DNA from: Pezizomycotina sp. ARF18
Lineage: Eukaryota; Ascomycota
Direction of reading: 5' to 3'
Assembly: GCA_002224055.1 (NCBI GenBank)
Contig: AZLU01000284.1
Location: forward strand, 1-47,306
DNA length: 47,306 nucleotides
Below the pieces are notes generated by a model. It did not search any database. It was not told the origin of the DNA and saw only the letters and a program-made list of their open reading frames with translations. Both the position numbers and the translations under genes were made by a program. Shown piece by piece: positions 45,417-47,306 of this stretch. Numbering within the stretch: position 1 is the stretch's first letter; every line of letters starts with the position of its first letter.

Positions 45417-46568
45417 GTTGGGCGATTGTTAGGGGGTTATATGGCGGGCGAAAGTACAGGGAAAGTCGAACAAAACGGAATAATGAGCTCTTCAATCAAT
45501 CGAAGTGAAGAAAGGGAAAAAGGAAGACTCCGTGGAACTGTCGAACAGTTTATATAGCAGCTACAGGCTGCAAAGCCCCCTTAGCTGAATGGGACAAATA
45601 AGCCAAAGAGAAGAGAAGAACCTCAAACCATGGTAAGGGAGCGTTAGTAGACGGCATTAAAAAGTGGGTTTATTCTGGGTGGCTTACAAGTGAAAGAAAT
45701 CTGGCGCCAATAAAAAAAAATGATGCTATTACAGAACGGGAGGGAGAGAGATATAGGCAATGGAGGGGGAGAAAAATGGCCCCACGGCAGAAAAAAGAAA
45801 ACAGCCAGCAAATAAGCAAAACCCGCTCCCGGGAAAGTCGTGAGAACCCTGTTCAAAGGGAAAGAAAGGAATAAAGAGTTCTAAAAAGCAATAATGGAAA
45901 AGTATAAAAAAAAAGAAAAAAAAAAGCTAAACTCTGCAAGAGCTTAAAAAGAATAGAAGCAGAATAACCTCCGAAAGAAATGCTTTAAACGAAAACGAGA
46001 AGCTGCGATAGTAAAAAAATGGAATGCTAACGGAATAAAAGAGCACCCCCGTGAATGAAGAAAGACAAGGTGAAAGGAACCGACCGAGTCGACAAGGGGG
46101 GATTCGATTAGGGAGAAAAAGAGGAATCGCAAGGTGGTAGAAAAAGAATCAAAGGCTTGTCAAAGGAATATTTGCGAGGACGATCGGATGTATATATATA
46201 TATATATATATATTCAAAAAAGAGCAGCGAGATCAGGAGGATGACGCTATACACTCTATACAACCAGGACACAATAAAATATATGCATGAGCCTGGGTGA
46301 CGTTTGATACCGTTGGGTTGTGCGTAGTTTCGCCTTTGGTATCGAAAAAACCACACGACGTAATCATGCTTTTGTGCCAGTCGTAGGTTGCCCCCCCAAG
46401 AAAAAAGATTAACGGCATTTAACTACTGGTAACCGGTTCCGCGATAGGTCAAAATAGCAGATCTCCCCTTCTTCTCGTGCCGGTAGTATATACACTGGCG
46501 AAGATGACATGTGCTCAGCAATATATCTGTCGCATTTTCGAGGCTGTGGCCTTATCCGCTCTTTCTCT
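45417..46568. other. Intergenic stretch, purine-rich
   Basis: Upstream side of the ceramidase gene. It is strongly purine-rich on the + strand (45600-46110) with a (TA)n run at 46190-46214. Short open frames on the minus strand (for example 46409-46618) are present, without recognisable motifs. Confidence 0.4.
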
Positions 46569-46911
46569 CTAGTCGAGACGTGAAAATGGAAATATCCCGT
46601 ACGGTATTGGTGGTGCACTTCCCCCTGTAAGCAATTCTAAAGATTTCCTGAAGCTGGTTGCTGGCGGCTGTGTAAGATGCCTGTCCGTTCGGGTTGAAAC
46701 AAAGGTATTCAGCGGATACGCGGCATTTTTATTCAAAGCCTCGTTCATGAAGTAGAAAAAAAGAGAAAATATCCAGGACCCCATCATGATCCACCGCGGG
46801 CCGATGTTTGACGATTGCAATTTCAAGACTAAGTTGCTGAAGCGTATGGATCATAGAGATGCTGAATGAAATATATACCAAGAGGAAACGCTTAGACCAA
46901 TTGTTTGGCAA
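46569..46911 (-). pseudogene. Unrecognised fragment with membrane-like helices
   Basis: Two overlapping minus-strand frames join into one protein-like text: MPNNWSKRFLLVYISFSISM and IHTLQQLSL, then SSNIGPRWIMMGSWIFSLFF and YFMNEALNKNAAYPLNTFV, TQPPATSFRKSLELLTGG. Two hydrophobic helices are visible, and one frame break is needed near 46810. No family recognised. It may be a small gene or one exon of a larger one. Confidence 0.25.
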
Positions 46912-47306
46912 GGAAGTTTTTGCGACTAAAAAAAAATTAAGAATAAAGATTTTATATTTTATTTAGAAAGATTGAGCGATATTCATTTAGAAAGAGGGAA
47001 AGTAACGTTACTTAAAGGTATAAATTATAATTACTTTATACATAATATAAATTATAGTAGATATATATATTTAAAAGATAGACTAACATGGCGCACTGGC
47101 CTGCGAGCCACCACTAGCCTGCGAGCTAGCCATGCCAAGAAATATAAAACCATTACCAAAATAACTATAAGTTCTAATTATATATATATAAAATAATAAT
47201 AAAGGCTCGAGACTATGAAATAATAATAGGAAGAACTATCTAAGGTCTTAACCGAACCGGTATTGAAATATATAGTAATTATATAGTAAAATAATAATAG
47301 ATAGAT
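46912..47306. other. Extremely AT-rich terminal stretch
   Basis: Composition shifts to mostly A and T with TATA-rich patches, broken by one GC-rich island at 47087-47134. No gene recognised. It resembles either a mutated repeat remnant or organelle-like DNA. Confidence 0.5.
47087..47134. repeat. GC-rich double-hairpin element
   Basis: An outer stem CATGG (47087-47091) pairs with CCATG (47130-47134). Inside are two hairpins with the same six-base loop: TGGC-CTGCGA-GCCA at 47097-47110 and CTAGC-CTGCGA-GCTAG at 47114-47129. The surroundings are almost pure A/T. Confidence 0.7.

Overview
The window looks like part of the nuclear genome of a filamentous ascomycete (Pezizomycotina). Genes hold short spliceosomal introns (about 60-330 nt) with GT/AG ends and CTAAC branch points. 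The housekeeping genes are fungal (ORC1, mitochondrial P5C dehydrogenase, a Ypc1/Ydc1-type alkaline ceramidase, a Nas6-like ankyrin protein). Other families present, HeLo-pseudokinase, TPR-CHAT and kinase-ankyrin proteins, are typical of fungal non-self recognition repertoires. Spacers are AT-rich with long homopolymer runs. I cannot name the species.

Layout. 1-763: 3' end of an ankyrin gene. 2125-3079: Nas6-like proteasome chaperone (+). 3862-7656: protein kinase-Sel1-ankyrin gene (+). 7996-9771: HeLo-pseudokinase gene (-). 11319-14255: TPR-CHAT gene (+), followed by an unrecognised coding remnant. 16307-17530 (-) and 21030-22466 (+): two putative secreted, repeat-rich, cysteine-bearing proteins. 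Between them lie two decayed copies of one small membrane-protein-like gene (17.8-18.7 and 19.9-20.5 kb). 22.5-30.9 kb: an AT-rich gene desert whose right part (about 27.4-30.7 kb) is a diverged satellite of about 122 bp units. 30969-32970: P5C dehydrogenase (-). 33638-36242: ORC1 (-). 37593-40475: KH-like/DUF7905-type protein (+). 41.4-43.0 kb: an unidentified coding region (+). 43697-45416: alkaline ceramidase (-). The right end is AT-rich and holds a compact double-hairpin element.

The window has two characters. The right part (31-45.5 kb) is a conserved housekeeping block. The left part (1-22 kb) is accessory: receptor-like and executioner-like modules (kinase-ankyrin, MLKL-like HeLo-pseudokinase, caspase-like CHAT) within about 10.5 kb, next to effector-like secreted proteins. 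The most interesting hypothesis is that the 3.8-14.3 kb interval is a fungal regulated-cell-death cluster.

Caution: nearly every gene, including essential ones, is broken by single-base indels while its protein is otherwise intact across frames. This fits uncorrected indel errors in the assembly better than mass pseudogenisation. Coordinates therefore mark gene extents from conserved start to conserved stop, not one open frame.
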